Positions 53,962 through 62,511 of a stretch of 64,000 nt of DNA are shown piece after piece. How positions within the stretch are numbered: position 1 is the first letter of the stretch; every line of letters begins with the position of its first letter. The stretch spans positions 47,880-111,879 of the forward strand of contig JAFDZI010000007.1 of assembly GCA_018266955.1 (NCBI GenBank). The letters run 5' to 3'. This stretch comes from Bacteroidota bacterium (GTDB lineage Bacteria; Bacteroidota; Bacteroidia; Flavobacteriales; Weeksellaceae). The notes under the pieces were generated by a model. The model was not told the DNA's origin and did no database searches. It saw only the letters and a list, made by a program, of their open reading frames with translations. The position numbers and the translations under genes were made by a program.

Positions 53962-54669
53962 ATGATTTCCATACACAACATCAGCAAAATTTACCAACAA
54001 AATAAAGTTTTGGATATCCCTAGTTTAAGTATTGCCAAGGGAGAAACCTTCGGATTGGTAGGAAATAACGGTGCAGGAAAAACCACCCTTTTCAGTTTAT
54101 TATTGGATTTAATTGAACCCAGCAGTGGCGAAATCCGCATTCAGGATATTCCGGTACATCTTTCTGAAACTTGGAAGGAAAAAGTAGGAGCTTTTATTGA
54201 TGAAACTTTCCTAATGGGCTACCTTACACCAGAAGAATATTTTTATTTTATTGGCGAACTACGAGGAGTAAAAAAACAAGAGGTTGATGAATTTCTTAAA
54301 GAATTTCACGATTTGTTTAATGGCGAAATCATCAATGCTGGAAAATACATCCGTGACTTATCCAAAGGAAACCAAAAAAAAGTAGGAATAGTGGGGGCAC
54401 TCATTGGAGTTCCTGAAATTATTATTTTGGACGAACCTTTTGCCAACTTGGATCCATCCACCCAAATTAAGTTAAAGAAACTCATCAAACGATGGGCAGA
54501 AAACGAGCAAATTACATTTTTAATCTCAAGCCACGATTTAGCGCACACCACCGAAGTCTGCAACCGAATTGTCGTATTGAATAAAGGAGTCATTATGAAA
54601 GATATTAAAACAACAGAAGAAACTCTTCGAGAATTGGAACGATATTTTGAAGAGCAAATTCAAGAGTAA
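53962..54669 (+). CDS. ABC transporter ATP-binding protein
   Basis: This 235-residue ATPase pairs with the DUF5687 permease. It has Walker A GNNGAGKTT, Q-loop near IDETFLMGYLTPEE, signature LSKGNQKKVGI (a variant of LSGGQ in this subfamily), Walker B IIILDEPFANLDP and H-loop SSHDLAHT. It ends just before a strong hairpin at 54671. The substrate is unknown; the subfamily includes multidrug and lantibiotic-type exporters. Confidence 0.9.
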   Translation: MISIHNISKIYQQNKVLDIPSLSIAKGETFGLVGNNGAGKTTLFSLLLDLIEPSSGEIRIQDIPVHLSETWKEKVGAFIDETFLMGYLTPEEYFYFIGELRGVKKQEVDEFLKEFHDLFNGEIINAGKYIRDLSKGNQKKVGIVGALIGVPEIIILDEPFANLDPSTQIKLKKLIKRWAENEQITFLISSHDLAHTTEVCNRIVVLNKGVIMKDIKTTEETLRELERYFEEQIQE

Positions 54670-54670
54670 A

Positions 54671-54698
54671 AAACGATGGCATTTTTCTGCCATCGTTT
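54671..54698. terminator. Strong hairpin after the ABC transporter genes
   Basis: AAACGATGGCA (54671-54681) and TGCCATCGTTT (54688-54698) pair perfectly. A pyrimidine-only tract follows on the plus strand. Confidence 0.85.
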
Positions 54699-54755
54699 GC
54701 CTCTTTATTCTTTTCTCTTTCTTCTTTATTCTTTCTTCTTTCTTCTAAAAAAAAT

Positions 54756-56150
54756 CTATTTCAACCCTCCAACCATATCTTCCGGACGAACCCATTCATC
54801 AAATTGTTCGGCGGTGAGCAATCCCAAATTAATAGCTTCTTCTTTCAAAGTAGTTCCATTTTTATGGGCTGTTTTTGCAATTTTAGCGGCATTCTCATAT
54901 CCAATATGGGGATTGAGTGCCGTAACCAACATCAATGAGTTGTTGAGTAATTCTTTAATTTTTGCTACATTCGGTTCAATTCCTACTGCACAATGGTCGT
55001 TAAACGAAATTATAGCATCTGCCAACAATTGAGCCGACTGTAAGAAATTGTACGCCATCACAGGTTTAAAAACATTCAATTCGTAATTTCCTTGTGTGCC
55101 GGCAAAAGAAATCGTAGTATCATTTCCTAGTACTTGAGCACAGACCATGGTTAAAGCCTCATTTTGTGTAGCGTTTACTTTCCCTGGCATAATCGATGAG
55201 CCAGGTTCATTCTCAGGAATATGAATTTCACCAATCCCAGAACGAGGTCCGGATGCCAACATTCGAATATCTTGTGCAATTTTAAACAAGGCAACCGCCA
55301 ATTGCTTCAATGCACCATGAGTTTCCACAATTCCGTCGTGGGCTGCCAACGCTTCAAACTTGTTAGGTGCAGTCACAAAAGGCTGGTTGGCAAACTTAGC
55401 TATGTATTCTGCCACTTTTTTGTCGTATCCTTTTGGAGTGTTTAATCCGGTTCCTACAGCCGTTCCGCCCAAAGCCAATTCTTTTAAATGATCCAAAGTA
55501 TTGGTAATGGCTTTTTTGGCATAGTCCAATTGAGCCACATAACCTGAAAGTTCTTGCCCCAAAGTAAGTGGCGTAGCATCCATCAGGTGGGTTCTCCCGA
55601 TTTTTACAATGTCTTTAAACTCATTGGATTTAGCACTCAGGGTTGCGCTCAATTTATCCAATGCAGGTAAAGTATGTTCCACCACTTTTTTGTAGGATGC
55701 GATGTGCATCGCTGTGGGGAATGTATCGTTGGAGGATTGAGATTTATTAACATCATCGTTCGGATGAATTTCTGAGGTCTCGCCCAATTTCCCTCCATTG
55801 ATGACATGCGCTCGATTGGAAATAACCTCATTCACATTCATATTGCTCTGCGTACCAGAGCCGGTTTGCCAAATAACCAATGGAAATTGTTCGTACAATT
55901 TGCCTTCTAAAATTTCGTCACAAACTTGGGCAATCATATCTCTTTTATTCATTGGCAACACACCCAAATCGGCATTGGTATAAGCTGCTGCTTTCTTTAA
56001 AATAGCGAATGCATCAATAATTTCTCTTGGCATCGAAGCCTCGGCTCCAATTTTAAAATTGTTGCGTGAACGCTCGGTTTGTGCTCCCCAATATTGATTA
56101 ATTGGTACTTCCACTTCACCCATGGTATCGTGTTCTATTCTGTACACCAT
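54756..56150 (-). CDS. fumC: Class II fumarate hydratase FumC
   Basis: FumC hydrates fumarate to malate in the TCA cycle without an iron-sulfur cluster. The 464-residue product has the family signature [13 protein letters not shown], the substrate-site [11 protein letters not shown] and the region [13 protein letters not shown] with its histidine. Start [16 protein letters not shown] and length are normal. It is transcribed alone. Its partner in the same cycle, aconitase, is 36 kb away. Confidence 0.96.
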   Translation of the reverse strand: MVYRIEHDTMGEVEVPINQYWGAQTERSRNNFKIGAEASMPREIIDAFAILKKAAAYTNADLGVLPMNKRDMIAQVCDEILEGKLYEQFPLVIWQTGSGTQSNMNVNEVISNRAHVINGGKLGETSEIHPNDDVNKSQSSNDTFPTAMHIASYKKVVEHTLPALDKLSATLSAKSNEFKDIVKIGRTHLMDATPLTLGQELSGYVAQLDYAKKAITNTLDHLKELALGGTAVGTGLNTPKGYDKKVAEYIAKFANQPFVTAPNKFEALAAHDGIVETHGALKQLAVALFKIAQDIRMLASGPRSGIGEIHIPENEPGSSIMPGKVNATQNEALTMVCAQVLGNDTTISFAGTQGNYELNVFKPVMAYNFLQSAQLLADAIISFNDHCAVGIEPNVAKIKELLNNSLMLVTALNPHIGYENAAKIAKTAHKNGTTLKEEAINLGLLTAEQFDEWVRPEDMVGGLK

Positions 56151-56326
56151 AATTATTTTTTGTTAAAGTTACTTCGTTTTTACCATTTTCATCAAGGTAT
56201 ATTCATTTGTCCTGTCAATGATAACATTTTATGAATTAAATAAATCGTCAATCCATTGTAAAATTGGATGTGATGTAAAATTAATCCGTTGGATATTCGT
56301 ATTTTTACTCCATTAAATAATGAATT

Positions 56327-56959
56327 GTGAAGTTTAAACTGCTCTATCTATTTTGTTTTTTCTTTTTCCAAAACAGCTTTGCTCAACAAAACGAAGAGTT
56401 TAAAAAGGTAAAAGGCTATTTTGATTACCAACGGTATTTGCTCAATCAGTCGTATAAAAAGAAGTTTGATGAAACCCAAGACAACCATCAAAAGATTGAA
56501 ATTAAAAAAACTTTTGCCGAAATCATGGTGAAAATGGACAGCATTCAAAACATGGAATACCTCTATGCTTTAATTCGGGTTAAAAATAACGAAGCCTTAC
56601 AGCCTAAAATTATCTCCACTCACCAACAGAGCAACGGCGAAGAAGGAAAAGCCATGAATACCAACGAAAAACCAGCCGAATATCCTGGTGGTCTCAATGA
56701 GTTAAGAAAACAAGTGGCCGAGCTCATATATTTTGAAAATACAGATATAGAAAAAAAAATGGTTCAGGCTGATATTACTTTTGTAGTAGAAAAAAATGGA
56801 GAAATAACCCATGTAAATGCCTCTGGAGCCAATCCTTCTTTCAATATACAAGCAGAAATTGCTCTTTATCTTCTGCCCCAATACTTTTCTCCAGCAATTA
56901 TTGATAAAAACCCGATAAGATATCGTTTTCGCATGCCTCTTTCTATGAGATTTGATTAA
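56327..56959 (+). CDS. Secreted protein with TonB C-terminal-like domain
   Basis: The 210-residue product starts at GTG 56327 with a signal peptide (KFKLLYLFCFFFFQNSFAQ); an ATG at 56320 is out of frame and stops at once. The C-terminal half begins EKPAEYPGGLNELRKQVAEL and continues DITFVVEKNGEITHVNASG, the usual form of the TonB C-terminal-like domain seen in many Bacteroidota periplasmic proteins. There is no proline-rich spacer and no anchored helix, so it is unlikely to be a true TonB. The role is unknown. tadA follows 11 bases later. Confidence 0.8.
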   Translation: MKFKLLYLFCFFFFQNSFAQQNEEFKKVKGYFDYQRYLLNQSYKKKFDETQDNHQKIEIKKTFAEIMVKMDSIQNMEYLYALIRVKNNEALQPKIISTHQQSNGEEGKAMNTNEKPAEYPGGLNELRKQVAELIYFENTDIEKKMVQADITFVVEKNGEITHVNASGANPSFNIQAEIALYLLPQYFSPAIIDKNPIRYRFRMPLSMRFD

Positions 56960-56970
56960 TCTTGCACCTT

Positions 56971-57402
56971 ATGTTTACTGACGAATATTTCATGAAAATG
57001 GCTTACCAGGAAGCCACCTACGTTTTGGAAAAGGACGAAGTCCCCGTGGGTTGTATTGTTGTGCACCAAAATAGAATTATTGCCAGAGGATATAATTTAA
57101 CCGAAACTTTAAACGATGTTACGGCTCATGCAGAAATGCAAGCCATAACGGCAGCTGCCCAATCTTTGGGAGGTAAATACCTTATCGATTGTACATTGTA
57201 TGTTACCTTGGAACCCTGTGTTATGTGTGCTGGAGCCTTGGCTTGGGCTCAGATTTCTAAAGTGGTTTTTGGCGCTAGAGATGTTCACAGAGGCTACCAA
57301 AGTAAAGGACTTGCATTGCATCCAAAAACGGAAGTCATCGGTGGGATAATGGAGGAAGCATGTTCGGCATTAATAAAAGATTTTTTTAAAAGTAAAAGAT
57401 AA
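56971..57402 (+). CDS. tadA: tRNA-adenosine deaminase TadA-like
   Basis: TadA converts adenosine 34 of tRNA-Arg(ACG) to inosine. The 143-residue product (ATG at 56971; a TTG at 56962 could add three residues) has the zinc ligands in HAEMQAI and PCVMCAGAL and the catalytic glutamate in HAE, as well as GCIVVHQNRIIARGYN and KVVFGARDVHRGY. The D53/N157-type details that separate TadA from guanine deaminase cannot be decided by eye, but TadA is the common form. A structured RNA-like element follows. Confidence 0.9.
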   Translation: MFTDEYFMKMAYQEATYVLEKDEVPVGCIVVHQNRIIARGYNLTETLNDVTAHAEMQAITAAAQSLGGKYLIDCTLYVTLEPCVMCAGALAWAQISKVVFGARDVHRGYQSKGLALHPKTEVIGGIMEEACSALIKDFFKSKR

Positions 57403-57457
57403 AATGAGTTTATTGTTGTTTTAAATGCAACTCTTCTTTCTACTTTTCTCCCCTTTT

Positions 57458-57558
57458 GCGTTAAGGATCGCAATGGAAATCCTTTTGTCGCATCGCGCAA
57501 AAGATTGAAATGAAGAGCCTGACACTCGCCTTGGGAAAAGCTTGGGCGAGTGGAACGC
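57458..57558 (+). ncRNA. Flavo-1-like structured RNA element, copy A (strand tentative)
   Basis: This element has a closing stem GCGTT (57458-57462) with AACGC (57554-57558), a small hairpin GGAT (57465-57468) with ATCC (57479-57482), a hairpin CTTTTG (57482-57487) with CAAAAG (57498-57503), and a GC-rich hairpin CACTCGCC (57523-57530) with GGCGAGTG (57545-57552). The same layout with different bases is at 62289-62387. It resembles the Flavo-1 RNA motif of Flavobacteria as I remember it. It lies between tadA and mutS and the strand cannot be fixed. Confidence 0.6.
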
Positions 57559-57568
57559 CCAAAAAATA

Positions 57569-60151
57569 TTATTGACCAATCATTTTTTTAATGGCATTCA
57601 GTTTCATTAATGCTTCTATTGGCGTCAAGGTATTGATGTCTATCTGGGTCAGTTCTTCTCGTATGTTTTCCAAAACTGGATCGTCCAATTGGAAGAAGGA
57701 CAATTGCATATTTTCCTCGGTTACTCTTTTTACTTTTTCTTTGCTTGTCTTGCTTCTGCTTTCTTCTAAGGTTTTGAGGATATCCTCGGCTCTGTGTACC
57801 ACTTTCACTGGCATTCCTGCCAATTTGGCAACATGTATCCCGAAGCTGTGCTCACTACCACCGGGAATTAGTTTTCTAAGAAAAATAATATTTCCTTTGT
57901 TTTCTTGTATGGATACATGGAAATTTTTTATCCTTTCAAAACTAACCGTCATTTCGTTCAGCTCGTGGTAATGGGTGGCGAACAAGGTTTTGGGTTGTTG
58001 GGGTTGCTGGTGCAGGTATTCTGCAATAGCCCAGGCGATGGACACGCCATCGTAAGTAGATGTACCACGACCAATTTCGTCGAGGAGGATCAAGCTTCTT
58101 TCGGAAATATTATTTAGGATATTTGCCGCCTCATTCATTTCTACCATAAATGTAGATTCCCCAGCAGAGATATTATCCGTAGCGCCAACTCGAGTAAATA
58201 TTTTGTCTAAAACACCTATCTCAGCTCTTTTGGCAGGAACGAAAGAACCGATTTGTGCCAATAGGCAAACCAAAGCTGTTTGTCGGAGAATAGCCGATTT
58301 ACCTGCCATGTTAGGTCCAGTAACCATGATGATTTGCTGGCTATCTTTATCCAAAAATATATCGTTGGGAATGTACTTTTCGCCTAAAGGGAGCGTATTT
58401 TCTATAATGGGATGTCGGGCTTCTTGCAGGTGGATGGCAAAACCGTCATTCAGTGTAGGCTTGGTATAACCTTCCTGGTGTGACAAGGCTGAAAAACCCA
58501 GAGCCACATCCAATTGGGCTACAATTTGTGCATTGCTTTGTATGGAGTCTATATAAACCATGGCTTCGTTGCACACTTTGCGGTAAAGTTCCCATTCCAA
58601 TACGGAAATTTTATCCTCAGCACCCAAGATTTGGTCTTCGTATTCTTTTAGTTCGGTGGTAATGTATCTTTCAGCATTAACCAATGTTTGTTTTCTAATC
58701 CAATCCTGAGGCACTTTGTCTTTATGGGTATTTCTTACCTCTATATAATATCCAAACACATTATTGAAATCAATTTTTAGGGAGGTGATTCCTGTATTTG
58801 CAATTTCTCTTTGGCACATTTCTTCAAGGAAACTTTTACCACTACCTTGTAAATTTCTCAGTTTTTCCAGTTCGTCGTTTACTCCAGATTTTATAACATT
58901 TCCTTTGTTGATATTAACAGGAAGTTCGTCGTTCAGATGATTTTGCAGAAAATCTATTAAATTTTGAACATCAAAAAGAGGTTCTATCCATGCCAAAACA
59001 TCATGATAAGGCTTTAAAATTTCTCGCACCTGTTGAATATTGATTAAGCTATTTCTGAGATAGCCCATTTCTTTTGGTGAGATTTTTTCAGCGGCCAATT
59101 TCCCCATTAGTCGGTCCAAATCCGACACTGTCATAAGTTGTTCGTACACCTGATGGTAAACCTCTTCGTGTTGGTTAAAAAATTCGATCAGACTCAAGCG
59201 TCTATTGATTTCATTTACCGATTTCAGAGGCAGCACCAATCGTCTTCTGAGCAACCTTCCTCCCATTGGTGTTATGGTTTTGTCTATGATGTCCAGCAGC
59301 GATTTCCCTTGTGTATTGCTTGGATAAAGGATTTCCAAATTTCTAAGAGTAAAAGCATCCATCATAAGAAAATCCTCTTGAGGAACAACGCTTATTTTGG
59401 TGATGTGTTGCAGTAATGCGTGGTGGGTATCCTCTACCAAATAAGCAAAAATAGCTCCGGCAGCAGTAATGGCTAAGGGGAGATTTTCAATTCCGAATCC
59501 TTTAAGCGATTTGGTTTTAAAATGTTGGTTAAGTTTTTCGTACGCGTAATTGTACTGGTAAGCCCAATCTTCTAGCTTAAAGAGGTTTTTTTGTTTCAAC
59601 CTCTCAGGAAAAGTAGTGTTTCTTTGGTAAATAATTTCACTGGGATCAAAAGAATGAACGATATGCAGAAGTTTTTCCTGATTTCCTTCGGACACCAAAA
59701 ATTCTCCAGTAGATATGTCCACCAAGGCCATTCCGTATTTCCCTTTTTCGTGATGAATAGAGAGCAAAAAATTATTTTTTTTGGAGCTAAGGACTTGGTC
59801 GTTAAAAGTTACCCCTGGAGTTACAAGTTCCGTCACGCCTCGTTTCACAATTCCTTTAACCATTTTAGGATCCTCTAGTTGGTCGCAAATAGCCACTCTG
59901 AGCCCTGCCCTTACCAATTTAGGCAGATAAGTATCTAGGGAATGGTGCGGAAATCCTGCCAATTCGGTATGATCCTCGCCCGAACCTCTTTTGGTAAGCG
60001 TAATTCCCAAAATTTGTGATGCTTTTATGGCATCCGAGCCAAAAGTTTCGTAAAAGTCGCCCACACGAAAGAGCAATAGTGCATCCGGATATTTTACTTT
60101 TATTCCGTTGTATTGCTTCATCAGTGGAGTTTCTTTCTTTACTTTAGCCAT
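57569..60151 (-). CDS. mutS: DNA mismatch repair protein MutS
   Basis: MutS recognises mismatched bases. From the ATG at 60151 (MAKVKKETPLMKQYNGIK) it has 860 residues; the frame reaches 60253 only through a TTG upstream of the promoter. The mismatch-reading block is DFYETFG (F-x-E motif near residue 35), Walker A GPNMAGKSAILRQ, then ESTFMVEM, Walker B LILLDEIGRGTS and the ATFATHYHEL-like FATHYHELNEM. Its -7 box (TATTTTTG on the minus strand, 60240-60233) overlaps the promoter of the divergent methyltransferase gene. Confidence 0.97.
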   Translation of the reverse strand: MAKVKKETPLMKQYNGIKVKYPDALLLFRVGDFYETFGSDAIKASQILGITLTKRGSGEDHTELAGFPHHSLDTYLPKLVRAGLRVAICDQLEDPKMVKGIVKRGVTELVTPGVTFNDQVLSSKKNNFLLSIHHEKGKYGMALVDISTGEFLVSEGNQEKLLHIVHSFDPSEIIYQRNTTFPERLKQKNLFKLEDWAYQYNYAYEKLNQHFKTKSLKGFGIENLPLAITAAGAIFAYLVEDTHHALLQHITKISVVPQEDFLMMDAFTLRNLEILYPSNTQGKSLLDIIDKTITPMGGRLLRRRLVLPLKSVNEINRRLSLIEFFNQHEEVYHQVYEQLMTVSDLDRLMGKLAAEKISPKEMGYLRNSLINIQQVREILKPYHDVLAWIEPLFDVQNLIDFLQNHLNDELPVNINKGNVIKSGVNDELEKLRNLQGSGKSFLEEMCQREIANTGITSLKIDFNNVFGYYIEVRNTHKDKVPQDWIRKQTLVNAERYITTELKEYEDQILGAEDKISVLEWELYRKVCNEAMVYIDSIQSNAQIVAQLDVALGFSALSHQEGYTKPTLNDGFAIHLQEARHPIIENTLPLGEKYIPNDIFLDKDSQQIIMVTGPNMAGKSAILRQTALVCLLAQIGSFVPAKRAEIGVLDKIFTRVGATDNISAGESTFMVEMNEAANILNNISERSLILLDEIGRGTSTYDGVSIAWAIAEYLHQQPQQPKTLFATHYHELNEMTVSFERIKNFHVSIQENKGNIIFLRKLIPGGSEHSFGIHVAKLAGMPVKVVHRAEDILKTLEESRSKTSKEKVKRVTEENMQLSFFQLDDPVLENIREELTQIDINTLTPIEALMKLNAIKKMIGQ

Positions 60152-60223
60152 AATTTTCAATAATTTCGAATTCTGAAAAGGGATTTCGTGGGGAAATACT
60201 TTTAGATTGAGGGTTAAAAAACT

Positions 60224-60240
60224 TAATTTTGCCAAAAATA
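60224..60240. promoter_or_regulatory. Overlapping divergent -7 boxes for mutS and the RNA methyltransferase
   Basis: TAATTTTG (60224-60231, plus) and TATTTTTG (60240-60233, minus) lie almost back to back. Polymerase bound at one would occlude the other. -33 boxes are not clear on either side. Confidence 0.45.
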
Positions 60241-60247
60241 CGAAAAA

Positions 60248-60796
60248 ATGCAATCGACCAAAAAGTTGAAATTAGAAGAATTGGAGAGGATAGATGTAGA
60301 AACCTTTAAACAAACCGGGAAAATACCCTTGGTTGTTGTTTTGGACAACATCCGAAGCATGCATAATGTTGGCGCCCTATTTAGAACATCTGATGCTTTT
60401 TTGGTTGAGAAAATAATTCTTTGTGGCATAACCCCGCAGCCTCCTCACAGAGAAATACACAAAGCTGCTCTTGGCGCGACAGAAAGCGTGGATTGGCAAT
60501 ACAATAGCAGTATTTCCGAAGTGATTTTGGATTTAAAATCCGAAGGATTTGAAATATTAGCCATTGAACAAACGAACCAATCGGTAATGATTGGCAACTA
60601 CACGATAAACCCTGAAAACAAATATGCTGTCATCTTAGGCAACGAAGTAGAAGGGGTTTCGGATGAAGTTCTTGAGCACTGCGACGGCTTTTTGGAAATC
60701 CCACAGTTGGGTACCAAGCATTCCTTAAATGTTTCAGTTTGTGGCGGAATCGTGATTTGGGAATTTTTTAAAGGATTAAAGCCACTCAAAAATTAA
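60248..60796 (+). CDS. SpoU/TrmH family RNA methyltransferase
   Basis: This 182-residue enzyme methylates RNA ribose 2'-OH groups using S-adenosylmethionine. It has the SPOUT-fold motifs: motif 1 NIRSMHNVGALFRTSDAF, motif 2 YAVILGNEVEGVSDEVL and motif 3 IPQLGTKHSLNVSVCGGIV. Without an N-terminal substrate-binding domain it resembles TrmH or TrmL; the RNA site cannot be predicted. It is divergent from mutS and convergent with the amidase gene, with a 19-base gap. Confidence 0.93.
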   Translation: MQSTKKLKLEELERIDVETFKQTGKIPLVVVLDNIRSMHNVGALFRTSDAFLVEKIILCGITPQPPHREIHKAALGATESVDWQYNSSISEVILDLKSEGFEILAIEQTNQSVMIGNYTINPENKYAVILGNEVEGVSDEVLEHCDGFLEIPQLGTKHSLNVSVCGGIVIWEFFKGLKPLKN

Positions 60797-60815
60797 CCTT
60801 TCAATCGGCACTCTG

Positions 60816-61577
60816 TTATAGTTTTAACTGAAAATCATCGCTGTCTGCTAAAAATCGAAATCGTTCCCTGAATTTTTTCAGTGTATCTATTTCTAAATTG
60901 GCTATGACAAGTTGTTCTTTTTTTTCGTGACAAATACTTCCATCGGCAAAAAAACAATGACTACTTTCGGTATATTCCAATTGGTTACCATCCACTCCTA
61001 TCCTATTGATTCCCAAAACAAAACACTGATTTTCTATTGCACGAGCTTTGAGCAAATGATTCCAAGCCTCAACTCTGGAAACCGGCCAATTGGCGACATA
61101 GATTGCCAAATCATAGGCATCTGTATTTCTGGAAAAAACAGGAAAACGGAGATCGTAGCATACTTGCAATAAAATTCTAAACCCTTTGTATTCTACAATT
61201 TTCCTTTCCTTGCCTTGGGTATAAACTTGGTCTTCACCAGAGTAGGAAAAAAGGTGTCTTTTGTCGTAAAAATCATAAGACCCATCGGGTTGTACAAAAT
61301 AAAATCGATTATAGTATTTGTCGTTTTCTTTCACAGAAACGCTTCCGGCAATGGCTGTATTTTTCTTATGAGCAAAAGATTGCATCCAAGCCAATGTTTC
61401 GGATTGAGCATCAGCAATTTCTGAAGCATCCATACAAAAACCAGTAGAAAACATCTCTGGCAGCACGAAGAGGTCTGCAATAATTGGATTTAATTTTCGT
61501 TCTATAATTGAGAAATTCTCTTGTTTGTTTTTCCATTGGATATCCATATTGAACCCAACAATCTTAAGTGTTTTCAT
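60816..61577 (-). CDS. Nitrilase family amidase (omega-amidase YafV-like)
   Basis: The 253-residue product has the nitrilase catalytic triad: glutamate in DLFVLPEMFSTGF, lysine in FYDKRHLFSYSG and cysteine in LLQVCYDLRFPVF, plus the ANWPVSRVEAWNHLLKARAIE block. This is the pattern of YafV-type omega-amidases, which hydrolyse alpha-ketoglutaramate or alpha-ketosuccinamate from transamination. It lies alone on the minus strand next to the methyltransferase gene. The substrate is inferred from family only. Confidence 0.9.
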   Translation of the reverse strand: MKTLKIVGFNMDIQWKNKQENFSIIERKLNPIIADLFVLPEMFSTGFCMDASEIADAQSETLAWMQSFAHKKNTAIAGSVSVKENDKYYNRFYFVQPDGSYDFYDKRHLFSYSGEDQVYTQGKERKIVEYKGFRILLQVCYDLRFPVFSRNTDAYDLAIYVANWPVSRVEAWNHLLKARAIENQCFVLGINRIGVDGNQLEYTESSHCFFADGSICHEKKEQLVIANLEIDTLKKFRERFRFLADSDDFQLKL

Positions 61578-61781
61578 TGGTAGCTATTTTTTAATGGTCA
61601 AATACAATCGCCTTTCCTAATGGCTGTTTATTGAAAAACAATGGGATTATGACGATTTCTAAGATGTAAAAATATTGGGTAAAGTTAAATGAAAAAAACA
61701 TCATCTTGGCCAAACAAAAGAATTTCTATTTTTTAGCATTAAATTTGCAATAACTAATTTTTAAATTTAAAATAATAGAGT

Positions 61782-62222
61782 ATGAAAAAGTTATTCTTCG
61801 CACTATCATTAGCACTGATGGGGGGATTGGTTTCGGCACAAGCCTACACAGGTAAAGGAGACAAGAAACTTCAAGTAGGATTTAATGGTTGGGGATACGG
61901 TACCGGATTGGTGGGTACTTTTGACTATGGACTTTCCAAAATTGTATCAGTAGGAGCAGGTGCAAATGTATATTTCTCCGGATACAAAGACGACAACAAG
62001 GACAATAATGTATTTATTTTCGGTAGATTGAATGCCCATTTACAACAACCATTAAACTTACCAAAAGAGTGGGACATTTACCCCGGTTTGGATTTAGGAG
62101 TTTTGCATGATGGTTTTGGATTGGGAGCACACATTGGGGTTCGTTACTTCTTCAACAACAATGTAGGGATCTATGGAGAATTTGGGAACAACGGATCTCT
62201 TGGTTTATCTTTCAATTTTTAA
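61782..62222 (+). CDS. DUF6646 family outer membrane protein
   Basis: This 146-residue protein has a signal peptide (MKKLFFALSLALMGGLVSAQ) and an all-beta mature part of repeated aromatic/glycine strands (LQVGFNGWGYGTG, SVGAGANVYFSG, HIGVRYFFNNNVGIYGEFG) ending in aromatic LGLSFNF, as in small outer membrane barrels. It matches DUF6646 proteins of Flavobacteriia. The role is unknown. A -7 box TAAATTTG lies at 61741-61748. It ends before a strong terminator and a structured RNA-like element. Confidence 0.8.
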   Translation: MKKLFFALSLALMGGLVSAQAYTGKGDKKLQVGFNGWGYGTGLVGTFDYGLSKIVSVGAGANVYFSGYKDDNKDNNVFIFGRLNAHLQQPLNLPKEWDIYPGLDLGVLHDGFGLGAHIGVRYFFNNNVGIYGEFGNNGSLGLSFNF

Positions 62223-62247
62223 CAACCGTTTTCAACCTGAAAAGAAA

Positions 62248-62288
62248 AACAATCGAACTTTTAGCTAAAGGTTCGATTGTTTTTTTTT
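62248..62288 (+). terminator. Terminator after the DUF6646 gene
   Basis: AACAATCGAAC (62248-62258) pairs perfectly with GTTCGATTGTT (62271-62281), followed by a long T-run ending at 62288, where the RNA-like element begins. Confidence 0.9.
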
Positions 62289-62387
62289 GCGTGAGGGATA
62301 GCAGCGGCATCCTTTTGCGAGGAACGAGCAAAAGATAGAGCGAATAGCCCGACCCTTGCACTGGGAAAGCATGGGCAAGGGGCACGC
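62289..62387 (+). ncRNA. Flavo-1-like structured RNA element, copy B (strand tentative)
   Basis: Copy B has the closing stem GCGTG (62289-62293) with CACGC (62383-62387), GGAT (62296-62299) with ATCC (62309-62312), CTTTTGC (62312-62318) with GCAAAAG (62328-62334) and CCCTTGC (62353-62359) with GCAAGGG (62375-62381). Compared with copy A, the outer and last stems differ by changes on both sides that keep pairing, while the last loop (TGGGAAA then GC and TGG) is conserved. This is good evidence for a folded RNA or a dispersed repeat that is selected for structure. Confidence 0.62.
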
Positions 62388-62450
62388 CCAAATTTTTCTA
62401 TTAGGAAAACAGTCCTTTTTTTATTGAATTTGTTTTACTATGATAATCAC

Positions 62451-62481
62451 TTTGGCATGGATTTGATAATTAGTACATTTG
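62451..62481 (+). promoter_or_regulatory. Promoter of rseP; fixes its start
   Basis: TTTG (62451-62454), 19 bases, TACATTTG (62474-62481): a good consensus match. It overlaps the TTG at 62479, so translation starts at the ATG at 62512. Confidence 0.7.
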
Positions 62482-62511
62482 CACAACTTTAACTTATTAT
62501 TAAAAAAATTC

